Below, in pieces: positions 43,969-54,860 of a stretch of 64,000 nucleotides of DNA; position 1 is the stretch's first letter, and each line of letters opens with the position of its first letter. This stretch comes from Gautieria morchelliformis. Lineage: Eukaryota > Basidiomycota > Agaricomycetes > Gomphales > Gomphaceae. The notes under the pieces were generated by a model that was not told where the DNA came from, did no database searches, and was given only the letters and a program-made list of their open reading frames with translations. Made by a program: the position numbers and the translations under genes. The DNA is taken from assembly GCA_015179125.1 (NCBI GenBank), contig WHVA01000324.1:1-64000 (forward strand), read 5' to 3'.

Positions 43969-46512
43969 TTAGTCCACCAACTCCTTTAATGTCAAATACT
44001 TTCCACTGCGCACAGTGGCAGGTTTTGATAAAGGATCTAGTTCGGAATTGTTGCCTTTTTTTTCATGCATTGCATCGGCTGAAGTAGTTGAGCCATCTAC
44101 CTGTTTCCGAGGCACAATCTCCCTATGAAGCCCTAGTTGCCGGCAGACCTTGTTACACTTGTGTTCTTTAAGAAAGGCCGCAATTGCGGGAGGTCCTTTG
44201 TCCCAGAAACCGGAAGAATAATCATAGCTAATGCATGTTAGCATTATGAATTCCACCGAGTTCAATGAGGTTGGACATACGTATGGGCCTGTGGGTCAAA
44301 CAGTACGAGGCACTTGTCCGAATACTTGAACCCTTCTCGTCATAGCATCAATTGATGCTAAAATATCATGGTAATTTACCATACCTTGAATGTCCACAAA
44401 CAGATATCCCCCTTCACTATCAACAAGGGTATGGTGCGTGTACGCATCCACCCAGATCCCAACGTGGTCAGTGTTTTCACCGACCTCACCATTGCCCGAA
44501 ATCTTTTGTTCCATGCCTCCCGGTCCGACTGGAAATGGAAGGAGTGGGGTCGCTAGGAACGTGCTATAGAGTAAACTCTGTTTAGACCGCTCATGAGCTG
44601 GAACTTCAGCCAACGGCTCAACCAAGCACCCGAGGAATGCATCATCTGCATTCCATTTAATATCTGACCGTAGTCATGAACATGACCTTGCACTGAAGAA
44701 TTACTTAACAAACCTGGAATGTTTTTAGCACTATACTTTCTCACTCGCTCAAAAAAGGAATCAAGGAAATATTGCCCCCATGCAAGCAGATGAAGCTCAT
44801 TATGAAGGTCACGTTGATTTGTGCTCTCCGTTATTCCACCAATGTTTTTATCTTGAAATATTGCATATTCTTTTCCGCCAATGCGGCCCTGAGTTTGGTA
44901 ACTGTGAGTTAGAATGTAAAGATATGCCGCAGTTACTGACCGTAAATGCGAACTTGACAAAAACTGTATCCTAGATAACCCCCCTCCTTTTTCCCCGTAT
45001 TAATATACTGTTGCCAATTCTGCGGAATTAAGATAGTTTCCACCTCACTATCCTCAACTCCGATGTGAATGGTCTTGCATTCAGCGGTGACTACAAATGA
45101 TTCCTTCTTGAAAGCATAACTGTCATACACGAGCTTTGGGGTTGATGAATTAGCGTTATGACATCGGGATCGGTAGGCACTAATGTATCGCTTTGCGGGT
45201 GGGGAGTCTTGTAATAAATAAGTAAAAAAAATTGTGCTCGGTTTACAATTGATAAGGACAACTTACCATTTGTGGTTTCAGAAACTTTACGTTTACGCAG
45301 ATCCTTTGAGCGTATATTACAATGGCTAGATGTGCTCGGTGAGCGGATGATTTCCATATCTTCGTCTGTCTAATGGTAACAGTTGCAATTGCTGAACCGA
45401 GTAAAAAAGACCGAAGACTTACTGATTGTGACGCCTCTTGATATAAGTGCAGCTGCATCGTTATTGTCCTTTCTTTCAAATCCCTACTAGAAAGCAACCC
45501 ATTGGTGGCTAGATGCGTATAAAGGGCCTCCGTAGATTCAAGCATTTCGGCCGTGTCAAGATCCAGATAGGAGGTATCAGACACCGTTCTTGCTACTGCG
45601 AACACAACATTCTCTCTAAAGACATGTCCATAAGCAGAGAGTACAAATGATCAGGTTTCAGGTGTATACGTACCTAAGAAAAGATGGCTTCGGCTTCGGC
45701 TTATCAACACCACCTGACTTGTCATAAATGCTTTCTGCATAGACGAGCAACTCGTTAATCATAGTGTGCGCAAGCTTCGTCGCCTCAAATTTCTGAACAA
45801 CCGTTGGAATTTGGATCTATTGGTGGGTTAGAAGATGCTTCTCGTAGGAAGACAACATGCACTTACTTGGCGTGGTTTCCCATTTCCTTGTTTTCTTCCC
45901 AGCGAATAACACCAAAAGGTGAGGCGAATACTGACTGAATCTGTCTTATTATACCTCTTCAAAGCTTCATTCTTCTTCAAAATCTTGCCAGCCTTCTTGA
46001 GATTGACGTTAAGGGGCCGCTTCACCTTGTTGAGACGATGTTCCGAGGCGGAAGCCTCATGTATTGAGGATTTATATGCGAGATACTCACTGACCGTCGT
46101 AGAGTCTAAACAATCATTAAAACTAAATAGACTTGAAATAACGGCAATACAAACCATCGAAAACTTGCGGCTCTTAGAAATGGTGAGTTATCAGGTATAT
46201 AGCCTGTTTAAAGAGTGTGGCACTTACTGGTTTTGGCATCATCACAGCATGCACCACAGAGCCTCTCCTTGAGGAATGGATATACGACACCGCATCCTAG
46301 ACATTGAGCAAACGCCTGTGGTATAGCATCGTTCAGCACATATGTAAGACGATTAAAATCCATACCTCGATAGCTTTTCTTTCGGTGTCTGACCCAGCAG
46401 CTGTCAGCTTATTGCACTTTGCGCACTGGGATTGTGTGGACTCAAGGCCAGGGAAGTTTTGCGAACAGCCCAGGCAGCGAGTCATAGCAGATGGCAGGGC
46501 TGTAGATACCAT
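43969..46512 (-). CDS. Alpha-type protein kinase with N-terminal zinc ribbons (transposon cargo)
   Basis: Start at 46512 (exon 46366-46512). Two CxxC-type zinc motifs follow (TRCLGCSQNFPGL with QCAKCNKL; AQCLGCGVVYPFLKERLCGAC, exon 46228-46315). Then come a basic linker (NKVKRPLNVNLKKAGKILKK), KFEATKLAHTMINELLVYAE, and the kinase region in several exons: YDSYAFKKESFVVTAECKTI, KEYAIFQDKN, HNELHLLAWGQYFLDSFFER, CLVEPLAEVP and LFVDIQG. The last exon is 43969-44227, with FWDKGPPAIAAFLKEHKCNK then VCRQLGL. The D-I-Q-G loop and the terminal C-N-K-V-C zinc motif are hallmarks of MHCK/EF2K alpha-kinases, which phosphorylate Ser/Thr in helical contexts. All introns I placed are GT-AG and no stop is forced. 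The gene lies wholly between the TIRs. Confidence 0.85.
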
Positions 46513-46853
46513 GAGATGAGCCAGACAGTTTTTATATCAAAATGACACCTGCGTTCTCGGGTGATTAGAGAAAACGGAAACGGCCCAAGAGAAAAAAAGC
46601 TTACTACCGATCTCAACAGACTATAACCCTCACATTTGGAATACAGTAGTAGATATTTCCTACTGAAAAATGGAGTCAATGTAGTTCCTGGTAAGTATGC
46701 GCACCAGGATCGCCGATGCCACTAAAGCCGCACTCTTTGTCCGAAACTAACGGATATCAGCCGATGACTTCGGGATTAACATCCAGCCTTACTTACCGAG
46801 AATATTTTTGTAGCTAGATCTTGTACAGGAATCGCGGAAAAGGCCTTCCAAGC
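46513..46853. other. Upstream region of the kinase gene within the transposon
   Basis: Likely promoter of the kinase gene; no motif stands out. Confidence 0.3.
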
Positions 46854-47015
46854 ATGGCCAGGCCGAACGAACGATGGTGGGCTAAATCCGAGCTCATCCT
46901 AGACGCCGGTGCTAATCAAGCTACTGCAGATTTATTACTTAACCCTGATGCCCTGCAGAAGCTTGAGAGGCCTCGTCCTGAAGCAGATGTCTCAGTAACC
47001 GTGTGGGAGCTGTAG
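46854..47015 (+). CDS. Possible small third gene of the Ginger-like element
   Basis: A 53-codon frame opens MARPNERWWAKSELILDAGA and ends SVTVWEL. It is divergent from the kinase start and lies 90 bp inside the right TIR. The composition is protein-like (balanced, acidic end), but nothing identifies it. It could be a chance frame or the start of a spliced gene. Confidence 0.25.
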   Translation: MARPNERWWAKSELILDAGANQATADLLLNPDALQKLERPRPEADVSVTVWEL

Positions 47016-47104
47016 GACTTTGCGCGGTCGCGGTGGTCGATGAAAGGAGTTCAAAATGCCACGTGACTAGTCGAAGGGATACATGTCATCAACTATAAAT
47101 AAAT

Positions 47105-47220
47105 ACGGGCCTGCCGTCGCGAGTAACTAAGGTACACAATTCAGTATTACTTATGTGAGTATTACATTATCGCAATCTCAGTTCCGGAAATGTAGACCTG
47201 AGGACGCTCGTGCACCGTAC
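47105..47220 (-). repeat. Right TIR of the Ginger-like element (116 bp)
   Basis: Reverse complement of 42077-42192. Beyond 47220 the sequence is that of the right duplication arm. Confidence 0.92.
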
Positions 47221-49078
47221 ACCACGTCATCGAGCGTAAATGGCAATTTTCAATAGCCGCCCCTCCGACCATAGATTGAATCTGTCCTGAGACTCTCCGT
47301 CCACCTTCCACCGTTGTTCCCTCTTCCCATTTTCGGGCCCCTGGTAGTGTGCATGTGCGATTGTTCTGCCTGAGCTGGTACCGTCTGCCTCTTGGCACTC
47401 CACCTTTCCTGTTGTTCCCTCGTTCTCGTTTCCTTCCTGTCTCTCTCCATGCCGCTTCCCGCTCTGCCACACGTTCCATCACGCAAGTCCTCTCCATATA
47501 CGCACTACTTTCGCTTTCACCCACTCCTCCACCATACGACTACTGGTAGAACGCAAGGCCATCAGACCCCCTGACTCAGACGCTATGCGTCGGGTGTGTC
47601 GTGGTGTGGCTTGGGTCCCGCGTCGCATCAGGCGGGGCGCCCTCCCTTTGCATATTCGCGTCCCAAGGCCGTCTCGCGTTCTCGCCTAACAGCCTTGTCA
47701 GGTCGGGCATGGAGTAGTACGGCATTCTGGAGTGAGTCCTTTCCTGGCAACCTCGCACGCGTAGACGGCCAGTGGCGCAGTAGCAGCTCTCACCCACACT
47801 CTCCAAACCTTGCGTCCCTTCCTGGTATCCACCTCGATGGCGTCAACGTCCGCCTGTCTTTGTGTCACCATGTTTGTGTAGGCCCTTGGAGTTGAGGGGA
47901 GTTAAATGGTGCTGGTGAGTGTCTCCGGAGCAGAGGATGTGTATGTTGAAGACGGTGGGAGAATGGAACGACACGGTGAGAGGACAACACGAGCCAATGA
48001 GGAGTGGGACGAGTCTGATGGACGAGTGCCCACGCTCGCACCCGCATGGACTCTGAGACAAGGGAGAATGGCGGGTGGGGACGATCAGATGAGAGGAAGA
48101 CAGGATGGGGATGAGATGGAAGGATGTGAGAGTCACCTGGGACGATGAAACGGTAAGACAATGCCACGCACGAACGATGAAGGACCGACGAAACCTCTTG
48201 AGTTAATGGGTACGATGGATGACACATCGACATTGCAGTGCGTCAAGGAGCCAACGAGTCGATCCTGAATCACTTCAGCCTACACTCATCCTAATCCACC
48301 CAGTGCGAATCTGAGGTATGCGGTCATAGCTCTGTTAGTGTTGAGCGTAAACAACTTGCGTTCGACACATACCTGGAGGGAAGCCCTCGGTGAGGCGATA
48401 CCTGATATTTGAAATGTTCCACCCTCTTCCATACTCTTGAGTGGACGTTCTGATCAAGGTAAGGATAACATTGACCCAAGGAAAGATGGGGAAAACCCAT
48501 AAAGTCCCTCGACGCCTACGTCCAAGACAGATTCATTCTTGACAAGCGGGACAACGCGATATACCGTGGAGTTACGGAAGCCGACGAACCAGGCCGCTCT
48601 CCGTGGGCTGGTCTCGTCGCTCCCGACCCTCTAACACGCATTCCCACCAGTCCCACCTTTTCCACCGCGCCTCATTCTCTCCTCTATCACGCGTCGAGCC
48701 CATCCCTCCGCCACCGACGCCCATGCACCTAATGCCTCTCCCGTATTCCCCGTCACCCGCCAGTCTAGCCGAGCAGATTGCCTTTATCAACCTCCACACC
48801 TCCTCGCGCGCTGTCCCCGCACCCCAACCTGCATACCCGCCAAGCCATCCTTTTTCCGCTCGAGCGAGGCTATCGGTGGTGTCCTTCAAGTTCCCACCTC
48901 GAGCCGTCGCAGTAAATCGTCGTTAACCGTCAATACCGGGGATTCGGTTGCGAGTGAGACGTCCTGCGTCTCCCACGTGACGACGGTTTCTCCCACGTGA
49001 CCCATCCGGCGCTTGAGAGATGAATTGGCCGCACGGCGCCACGTGGCCCTAGCGTTGCTCCTTCGGCTTCGGTCGGCT
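47221..49078. other. Inner part of the right arm, no gene recognised
   Basis: Counterpart of 32350-34545. On the plus strand 48603-48926 is a 107-codon Pro/Ser-rich frame with LPYSPSPASLAEQIAFINLH, conserved in the left arm despite other divergence, which hints at former coding function. No domain is recognised. Confidence 0.35.
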
Positions 49079-49560
49079 ATGTACTCTTCCTGCGCGCTTC
49101 TTCCTCGTGATCGACAACTTGCCGCCGTCCCTGTGATGCTTCTGTACTCGGCGTTTGGCGCTGGATGGTTCCATTGACTGCCTTTGCTGCTGCTTCCGTC
49201 ATTCCGTGCGCCCACTTGCTGTATGGCGCAACCCTTTTCGTGTGCGCATTCCATGGAGGATGAGTGTGGAGACGTTTATATTCTATTATTTTCGCCAGCT
49301 TCCATTATTTTCGATTTTTAGTTTTAATTCTTGCTCCTCTCCACGCACACCAGATAGTCGCTGACACTTACTCACAGGGATGACGAGGCCTTCCAAGCCG
49401 CGCCGCTCCGCGTACGGGTGGAGCTTGGCCAAGAGCACGGCCGTGTCGCAACATGTGCTGCCTCGGGAGATAGTACGAGTAGCAGAGGGACGGGTGCCAT
49501 CGCTGCATCAGCCATATATGAGATAAGGGAGAGCCCTGCGCTGCCGTACCTTAAGCCGCA
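49079..49560 (+). pseudogene. Unrecognised two-part coding remnant, convergent with WDR24 copy A'
   Basis: Two blocks on the plus strand look coding. Near 49080-49255 is ASSSRSTTCRRPCDASVLGV, then a Trp/Leu/Ala-rich stretch ending LLYGATLFVCAF-like. Near 49378-49560 is DDEAFQAAPLRVRVELGQEH then GTGAIAASAIYEIRESPALP. A CACAG acceptor precedes the second block. The left-arm copy is more damaged, and a third trace of the first block is at 34900-35140. Function unknown. Confidence 0.35.
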
Positions 49561-50178
49561 GCGCAGATAGAGGAGAACGCGTATGAAGACCTTGTGGGTG
49601 GAGGGGGTGGGAGTGGGGCTGCCCCCGCCTCAAGCGTGGTGACCACCTTGCTCACAGACAATAGGTGGATCTCCTGTTTACTCTCGACTGCCCAATAAGG
49701 CAACCCGTCCTGGTGCCGAGGCCGGGTTTGCATGTTTGCATGGCCGCCGACCGGTCTTCAGCTCATCAGTCGCATGCTGATGGTGATTCGGAAGTGGGAC
49801 TCAGGTGATATTGCAATTTAGTACTTTGGGTTCATTATGAAACTGCTCAAGCACAAGACAGGCTTCGTTTTTCTGTGTATTTACACTCTATCTTACCGAC
49901 ATGCCCGCGCCAACACAACGCTTACTGAGGGACTGTACCTGGAAGGAATAAATGGGCAAGGAGAAGCGAGCGCGAAGGAAGCGACGAGGAGATGATGCGA
50001 GATGAAAAGATGGATGAGTGACTCAGCACAGGCTGTAATGTAGTGTATAAATAATCGCTACAGCCGTCGTAATTGGTAAACCAAGTGTTAGTATGTTCTG
50101 AATGCTGAAAAGATTCTATGCGAAGGGGAACATCTGTGCACCAACCGTGCGGGCCGTCTCGTGCGGCCTGTACTCAGA
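49561..50178. other. Right-arm segment incl. a stretch absent from the left arm
   Basis: 49560-49800 has no counterpart in the left arm, which joins AACCCAAAGCACC directly to GCGCTGCAGC. The rest aligns with 31461-31790. No gene is seen. Confidence 0.45.
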
Positions 50179-53100
50179 CTACGTACCACGGACGAGAACC
50201 GCCGCCATGCGCAGCTCGTTCCGCACAAGTTCAATCACCGGCTCGCCTTCGCCCATCCTACAGCGCGCCGCCACCACGCAAACGGGGAAGCGCAGGAGCG
50301 GGGGGACGCACGCGTGCGTGTACAGCGCGTTTGAGAGCGTCATGAGGGCGAGGAAGGGGTCCCCCTCATGTGGCGTCGTGGGCGTGGGGTTTGCCAGCGT
50401 GGGCGATGGTTCCTGGGGGCGCGCTTTGGCCTGCTCCAAGACGGTATCAGCAAGGGCGAGGAGAAGAGTCTCGCAGCGCCTTCCAGCCAATCTGCCGTAC
50501 ATGCGCCTCATCCTCCACGATCTGCCGCGTCTGCTCCTCGCTCAGCCTGGTAGGGTAAGTAATGTTTGGCACGAGGCCGCTCGTGTGCATATTTCTCGTG
50601 TCATCCGTATTCGATAGATCAAGCGCGGGTACTGTGGCAGAAACAGCGCGGTGATGATGAACGGCCATGCGACCATCTGCTGCGGGATCTGGTAACGAGA
50701 CTCGGTCTATGGATGGCGCATAGACCGACGCCGTGTCAGAAGGCGCTACAGTGACGATTCGCATACTATTCTGCGATTTCTGCGTGGTAAGAGATCGCTG
50801 GGAATAGGCCATGCTTGTCCCACGATGACCAGATAACACTGGCACCGGCACCTGACCGGGTTGCTCATGTTTCTGATTCCACGCTTGTGAGAGTTTGGAA
50901 GGGGAGAGGTGTGCGTCAGATTCAGATGAAGAGGGCGAGGCTACGGACGGCGGCGAGCGAGACTCGTCCGACGTATCGGTGTCATAGCCGCTGACACTGC
51001 CTCTTCGTCACGTTCATCGGGAGAATATTCACGCGACGCAGGAACCTTCAACAAGAGACTGCGAGGCGGCGTTGGATCACAGGGTACTTTGGCTACGGCG
51101 GACGACGAGGCCTGCGGTCCTCCCTGTGAGCCTGCCATGTCGTGGGTGAGACTGGTCTGAGCGGTGCCGACGCCTCAGATCCACTGCTCGACTCTGAGTC
51201 GTCCAGAGCGCCTTCGCCAACAGGCCCGACGCATGGCGAGGCGGTGTGTAGGAGGAAGGACGGGAAGAGCGGTGGAGGCCCGGCGCGATACCGTGCCCAA
51301 CTTGGTGGAGGATGACATCGATGGGTCGTGCGACGAATTCGGGGAGGAAGGCGGTGATAGACGGGAGGAAAGCGGACTTGGTTACGAGCGGGGGGATGGC
51401 GACGAGGAGGAGGGCGTGCTTTTTGTCGCATTATCAGCTCTCGTGCGGTACGATAACGGGCTTGTTTCAATGGGACGCGTGTCAATACGTGTGCTCCCGG
51501 ATGTAACCGGAGCGGGGGCGGTATGGCCATTGAAAAGTCGAGGCCACGGAGGGAAGAAGCTGACACAGATGTGGGAGCTAGCTGGCTCGGCGCCTCGATA
51601 TGCGACGACGGCTTCAAGGAGTATTCAGAAGTCAGTGACGTATCTTCCAAGTCCACAAGCTGGGACAGGAGCAGCAGCCACGTCTGAGCAGCATGGAACT
51701 GCCCAGCCTCCCTTGCACTCTGCAGACTCGTCAAACCGCGCTAAGAGTCTGAAATATAAGGACCTACCTCCGTGTTAATCTCGCATACTCTTAGTCTGTC
51801 TCTATCGAAGACATACGATTTTGCCAGGCGTTCGAAGGCCGAGTGGTCAAAAAGAGGAATGTCCTCCACGCGAAGGGTTTGTTGATAGGGGACATAAGGA
51901 GATCACTCGTTGCTTTGGGGCATAGCTCTTGCAGCGTGTCCACACAGTGTGGGTTGCTAATAAGAGAGACATAAACATAGCACAGTGTGCGTGGGTGATG
52001 TATATATGCTCACACATCATCATATGGCAGTTCGACGACTGGCTGGTTGTTCGCGAGAAACGCGAGACTGCCGTACGCAGTCCAGGACATGGCCACTCTT
52101 GGAATGGCGTCGAGTGGTCTGAAGCTTTCCCGGAGGTCGTGCTGTGCGAACGTGCCGCTGACGTGTTGCGCCCACAGTTTGTGCGAGCCGGCAAAGGCGA
52201 TGTCTGCCTGGCAAGTCTGCACACGAACACAACTCAATATTTCACCGCGTACCGGTGATGCCGCCCTCCGCGTCATCCGGAGCCCACTTACCGATCCACG
52301 CGCGACGTATGTCCCATATTTCGACGGTCTCGCTCTCAGACCCGTTGTTAGACATGATCTGTACGCCATTGAATAACAACCGAAAACGACGGATGAGTAA
52401 GCTCAATCCACACGGCAACCTCGCAATCGTAGCCCGATCGCCAACACACATTCCGCACGGGAAGGGCGTGTGAAGCGTACGGAAGGAACTCGGGCCCTCT
52501 TCTTATTCAGTAGCATCGCGTCGCGATCGCTCATATGTGCGGGAATGGAAGCCCCTGGCGGCAAGCAAAGGTCCCAAACCTGGAACGACGCGTGAGACTC
52601 AGACTGCGCAGTGCTGATTAGTTACAGGAGTAAATAGCTTCACTTGGAGATCCATCTCACTCGTTACGAGCCACCCAAGCCTGTCTCTTTCATACTGGGT
52701 GACTGCCAGTCCATTGACAGTACGGACGATGAGTGCGCGAGCGTGATTCGTTCCAGGGGTAGTGCTCTATCGCGGAGGTCCCATCTACAGCTTCAATGAT
52801 GAACACGACGTGGACTATGGTACGATTGAATCCACCCACCACAGAATATTACCGCTCTCCAGACCAGTACAGACAATCATGGGATTTGAGGGTACCGGAG
52901 ATAGAGCTAGAGCGCGGATCCCGTGGGATGGTACACCTTTATAATGGAAGATGGCGGGCTCCGTAGGTCCTAGAGCGCGAAGCAGGTCACAATACTCAGA
53001 GTTTGGCAGAGGGTAAACGTTACCCATAAGCGTAGGCGCCCGTCCTGTGAGCCACTAGCAAAGAGGTAGGGCAGGAATGGAGAGATAGTTAGCTTATTGA

Positions 53101-53860
53101 CGGCGCATCTGTGTTCATTTATCCTTGTCTCTGGTTGTGTTAATGTGAGTACTCCTCTGGGTTACGCAGGAACCCACGCCACGCACCATACTTGACCCCG
53201 ACTTGTTAACATCCCAATAAATGATCTCTCCATTCCTGGCACTAGTAACGATCTTGTTGTCGAACGCTTCGTGCGTGTCACGCTGGGACGTGTCGCAAGC
53301 TGACGAAGAGCGAAACACCACTTCCGCGTGCTCAACACAACATCGCTCGGAGCACTGTCAATCTTCAGCCCGGAACCCGTCCACACGTTGGTCTCAATTT
53401 CTAAGCTCGCACTGCCTGAATTAGTGCATACTCTGGCATCCGTCGAGCTGCCGCTAGAAAGCGGCCTAATATGGGGTCGAGATGGCGACTTCCGCGCGCG
53501 AATGGGGTCATTTATGCGTAGAATTCGAAGTACTACATAGGGAGGTCATAGCATCAGGTATGTCAAACACCACATATACACGGAATCACGACGTCGGAAA
53601 CGAACAAACCGTCCGTCCCAGCGAGAACACATCTCGAGCCATCTTCGGATGTAGCAAATGTTCCTCAACCGACAGTGCATGCCCAAGGATATCGTACTGT
53701 TCTCGAGGGGCCCTGATATTCGTGATGTCTTTGGTCGGTGTAGAACTGAGGTAGCATCGCACGGTCGAGTAATTGCAAGGATCGAGATACTTATGGGCCG
53801 CCCGCAGACTATCCCACGGTGAGGGCACGTGACCTCTCGCATTTTCTCACCGTGTAAATT
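50179..53860 (-). pseudogene. WDR24/Sea2 (RTC1) homologue, copy A', better preserved than copy A
   Basis: Minus-strand blocks in order: NKIVTSARNGEIIYWDVNKS; GSQDGRLRLW; IFHYKGVPSHGIRALALSPV; MIVCTGLESGNILWWVD; VEIWDIRRAWIGKWAP; DIAFAGSHKLWAQHVSGTFA; PRVAMSWTAYGSLAFLANNQ, in frame here but not in copy A. The helical region AQTWLLLLSQLVDLEDTSLT and the end LALADTVLEQAKARPQEPSP follow. This is the layout of WDR24, a GATOR2/SEACAT subunit. The frame ends at 50179 after LLRFPVCVV without the family's C-terminal RING. A one-base mismatch of frames before LLLALADTVLEQ is shared with copy A. It could be a multi-exon gene or a younger pseudogene. Confidence 0.7.
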
Positions 53861-53983
53861 CGGTGGAATAATTTGAGGTACGTTTCGGGGAGTCCAAACT
53901 AACACACAATGCCAGATCCACCTGTGCGTACATCGGATGCGCAAGGGTGAGAAGCGATGCCCCTTCCGTGCGAACGTTTCGAC

Positions 53984-54148
53984 TGTTGTGAATCCGAATG
54001 ACCAGTCGCCGAGTCGGCACCACCTTCTCTTTACAGACGATATTACTAAGCAACTAGTATAGTTACCCAACGCGTGTAAGACGGCGCTTCAGACATTCTT
54101 CTGACGCCGTCCAGGTTCTGATACTGCCTATAGAGGTTGCTCACAATA
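53984..54148 (+). repeat. 5' LTR of the second Copia element (165 bp)
   Basis: Short imperfect terminal inverted repeats (TGTTGTGA at the start, TCACAATA at the end). Immediately followed by the primer-binding site. Confidence 0.9.
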
Positions 54149-54161
54149 GGTTATGGGCCCC
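54149..54161 (+). other. Primer-binding site (initiator tRNA-Met anticodon-arm type)
   Basis: GGTTATGGGCCCC starts directly after the LTR, the same motif as in the other Copia family of this window. Confidence 0.6.
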
Positions 54162-54239
54162 ACTCCCTAAAATTTAACCTAACCTAATTGTCACACGCAC
54201 AAAAACCATACCACTGTCTCACAGCAAGCCAGCCGCACC

Positions 54240-54842
54240 ATGGCTGACACAACCACATCGAAGCTCCTATCGACAATCGAAAAGTTCGACGGGACAAACT
54301 GGGAAACGCGGGCCTTTTCACTAAAAGCCGCCCTTATGTTTATCGACGCCCTGCGCATCGCTGAGGGTCAGGAATCGACACCCTCCCTGAGCATGCCACC
54401 AACAGACGACGAGCGCAAGCGACTTGAGGACTGGGAGAAGCGATCTCGCCAGGACCTCTCCTTGCTGCTGGTATCCGTCAAGCCCTCCATCCATCAATCC
54501 CTTGACATGGCGAAAACTCTAGAACAGAACTGGAGCAATTTAAAAACGACCTATGGCACGAGGACCGGTCTCAATTTATGGGTCCACTACCGTAAATATA
54601 CGACCATGACGTTCTCGCACGACACCCAACTCACGCAACAGATCGATGAAATGTCTGAGTTGAGAAATCGAATCGTTGCCGCGGGTCTAGCCATCAGCGA
54701 CCCTCTTCACACCCTCAACGTGCTTCAAGCCTTACCCGCATCCTACGAGATTGCACAACAGACAATACTTGCCACCATTTCCGACTTCTCACAAATCGAT
54801 TGGGCGAACACGTGGAGCCGAATCCTGTCTGAAGAACTTTGA
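54240..54842 (+). CDS. Gag of the second Copia element
   Basis: A 200-codon frame starts MADTTTSKLLSTIEKFDGTN, a UBN2-type capsid region with W-S-N-L and L-W-V-H-Y motifs. A TGA at 54840-54842 after LSEEL separates it from the zinc knuckle, which continues in the same style downstream (CNYCGGTGHWEKDCW at 54903-54947). Whether that stop is ancestral (read-through) or a mutation is unclear; the rest of the element suggests mutation. Confidence 0.7.
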   Translation: MADTTTSKLLSTIEKFDGTNWETRAFSLKAALMFIDALRIAEGQESTPSLSMPPTDDERKRLEDWEKRSRQDLSLLLVSVKPSIHQSLDMAKTLEQNWSNLKTTYGTRTGLNLWVHYRKYTTMTFSHDTQLTQQIDEMSELRNRIVAAGLAISDPLHTLNVLQALPASYEIAQQTILATISDFSQIDWANTWSRILSEEL

Positions 54843-54860
54843 CAGGGAGCTCAGCCAAAC

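Larger units (their letters stand above)
42077..47220 (+). mobile_element. Ginger-like DNA transposon carrying an alpha-kinase gene
   Basis: 5144 bp bounded by 116 bp inverted repeats (42077-42192 and 47105-47220). The right end reads, inwards, TGTACGGTGCACGAGCG if one more base is included; the left reads GGTACGGTGCACGAGCG. Flanks show CCAC on both sides (42072-42075 and 47222-47225), a possible 4 bp target duplication. TGT...ACA ends, 4 bp duplications and an integrase-like transposase are the published hallmarks of Ginger elements. Inside are two convergent genes with good introns and no visible breaks: a transposase (plus) and an alpha-type protein kinase (minus). The right end lies precisely at the inner edge of the right duplication arm. 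Confidence 0.8.
47221..53860 (-). repeat. Right arm of the large inverted duplication
   Basis: The inverse of 27724-34545. It lacks the solo LTR of the left arm and has an extra segment at about 49560-49800. The Ginger-like element abuts its inner end, and a Copia element lies 120 bp outside its outer end. Confidence 0.85.

Noticed and set aside
42077..47220. Inverted repeats as part of the larger inverted duplication rather than TIRs
   Set aside because: The repeats end sharply at both outer and inner borders, and the left one is not adjacent to arm-homologous sequence. Flanking CCAC and TGT-like ends fit a transposon better.
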